6,717 nucleotides of DNA from an uncultured Clostridia bacterium (lineage in GTDB: Bacteria > Bacillota > Clostridia > Oscillospirales > Oscillospiraceae), in the NCBI GenBank assembly GCA_945635805.1, contig CALZCW010000035.1:1-6717 (forward strand), read 5' to 3'. The first letter of the stretch is position 1. Each line of letters starts with the position of its first letter. Under the pieces are notes generated by a model, which searched no databases, was not told the DNA's origin, and was given only the letters and a program-made list of their open reading frames with translations. Position numbers and translations under genes: made by a program. This document shows positions 5,847 to 6,717 of the stretch, one piece after another.

Positions 5847-6717
5847 GATCATTTTGACCAAAGAACAGCAGGCCGTGGTGGAAAACCGTGGCGGAACGCT
5901 GTTGGTTTCCGCTGCGGCAGGCTCCGGCAAGACAAAGGTCCTCATTGACCGCATCCTCCGCCGGGTGGAGACGGAGCAGAAGAATGTGGACGATTTTCTG
6001 ATGATCACTTTTTCCACGGCAGCCGCTTCTGAACTGCGTGGAAAGCTGATCGTCCAGCTCAGCAAGGAGCTCGCCCAACGCCCCGATGACCGGCATTTGC
6101 AGAAGCAGATGAGCCGCGTCTATCTGGCGCAGATCTCCACCGTACATTCCTTTTGCAGCTCACTTTTAAGGGAATACGCCTATCTTCTGGAGCTGCCGCC
6201 GGATTTCCGCGTCTGCGACGAGCAGGAGGCGGCCCTCCTGCGGGAACGGGCCATGCAGGCAGTGCTGGAACAGGCCTATACCCGCCTGGAGGATACCCCG
6301 GACATCGCCGACACCCTGAATATGCTGGCGGCGGGCCGCAATGACCGCGTCCTGACGGAGCTGATCTGGAGCGTCTATCTCAGCGTCCAGTGCTGCCGCG
6401 ACCCTCAGCAGCGCTGTGAAGAACTGAAAAAGTGCCTGGACGTGACGGCCTGCACCGACGCAGGTGAGACCGTCTGGGGCCGGTATCTCATTGACGAGAT
6501 GCACCACTTCCTCGACGGCTGCATCAAAACCATGGATGACTGCCTGACGACTGCACAGCAGTCGGAGGCCCTGGCAAAATACGTCCCCACCCTGCAGGAC
6601 AATGTCCGGCTTCTGCGGAGCCTGCGGGCTATGGAGCGCTGGGAGGAGCTACAGACCGCCGTGCCGGATTTCGGCAGCCTCAAACCGATCACCAAATGCA
6701 CCGACCCGGAGGCCCAG
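5839..6717 (+). CDS. addA: ATP-dependent helicase/nuclease subunit A (AddA), 3'-truncated by the window edge
   Basis: The first 293 residues of AddA, the superfamily 1A motor and second nuclease subunit of AddAB (full family length about 1200). The frame stays open to the last base. Visible helicase motifs: the Q-motif LTKEQQAVV (6-14), Walker A SAAAGSGKTKVL (24-35, Lys31 for ATP binding), motif Ia LMITFSTAAASELRGKL (54-70) and the next conserved block ISTVHSFCSSLLREY (99-113). Residues from about 120 onward match the helical insertion that follows, with FRVCDEQEAALLRERAM (128-144) typical of AddA. Motif II, the later motifs and the C-terminal nuclease lie outside the window. The ATG overlaps the addB stop by 8 bases (5839-5846) and has a good Shine-Dalgarno sequence, so the two subunits are co-transcribed and probably coupled in translation. 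The order addB then addA is the usual Firmicute arrangement. Confidence 0.95.
   Translation, partial: MAEIILTKEQQAVVENRGGTLLVSAAAGSGKTKVLIDRILRRVETEQKNVDDFLMITFSTAAASELRGKLIVQLSKELAQRPDDRHLQKQMSRVYLAQISTVHSFCSSLLREYAYLLELPPDFRVCDEQEAALLRERAMQAVLEQAYTRLEDTPDIADTLNMLAAGRNDRVLTELIWSVYLSVQCCRDPQQRCEELKKCLDVTACTDAGETVWGRYLIDEMHHFLDGCIKTMDDCLTTAQQSEALAKYVPTLQDNVRLLRSLRAMERWEELQTAVPDFGSLKPITKCTDPEAQ

Noticed and set aside
4761..6065. 434-codon open frame on the minus strand across the addB nuclease domain and the addA start
   Set aside because: It is antisense to conserved motifs of AddB and AddA, and its low-complexity sequence is typical of a shadow frame.

Overview
The window is a GC-rich stretch from the chromosome of an endospore-forming clostridium-like Firmicute. 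The Oscillospiraceae and relatives are my best guess. This rests on a SpoIIR homologue (found only in endospore formers), an AddAB-type rather than RecBCD-type helicase-nuclease, the MEP-pathway kinase IspE and a clostridial-type DUF1015 protein. All genes lie on the + strand, and I see no transposase, phage gene, tRNA, rRNA or CRISPR array.

Layout. (1) Bases 1-794: the 3' part of a DUF1015-family gene whose start lies outside the window. (2) 791-1648: ispE, overlapping the DUF1015 stop by 4 bases (ATGA), so the two are probably translationally coupled. (3) 1649-1738: a compact regulatory interval with a sigma-F-like promoter and a long terminator-like hairpin running right up to the next start codon. 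(4) 1739-2350: spoIIR, the forespore signal protein that triggers pro-sigma-E processing. (5) 2351-2576: a gene-free interval. About 160 bases of it form a nested inverted-repeat structure (a candidate structured RNA or small palindromic element), followed by a probable extended -10 promoter. (6) 2577-5846: addB, complete. (7) 5839-6717: the 5' part of addA, overlapping addB by 8 bases and running off the window.

Three transcription units are likely: ...DUF1015-ispE; spoIIR alone under forespore control; and addBA. AddB and AddA form one complex for double-strand break resection and recombination. IspE makes an intermediate of isoprenoid precursors. SpoIIR links forespore gene expression to the mother cell. 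Nothing suggests that the three units share one pathway.

The genes are ordinary core functions, and I do not see an undescribed multi-gene system. The most interesting signals are non-coding: the way the hairpin and the sigma-F-like promoter interlock in front of spoIIR, and the folded element between spoIIR and addB. In addB, the usual N-terminal Walker A motif is absent.
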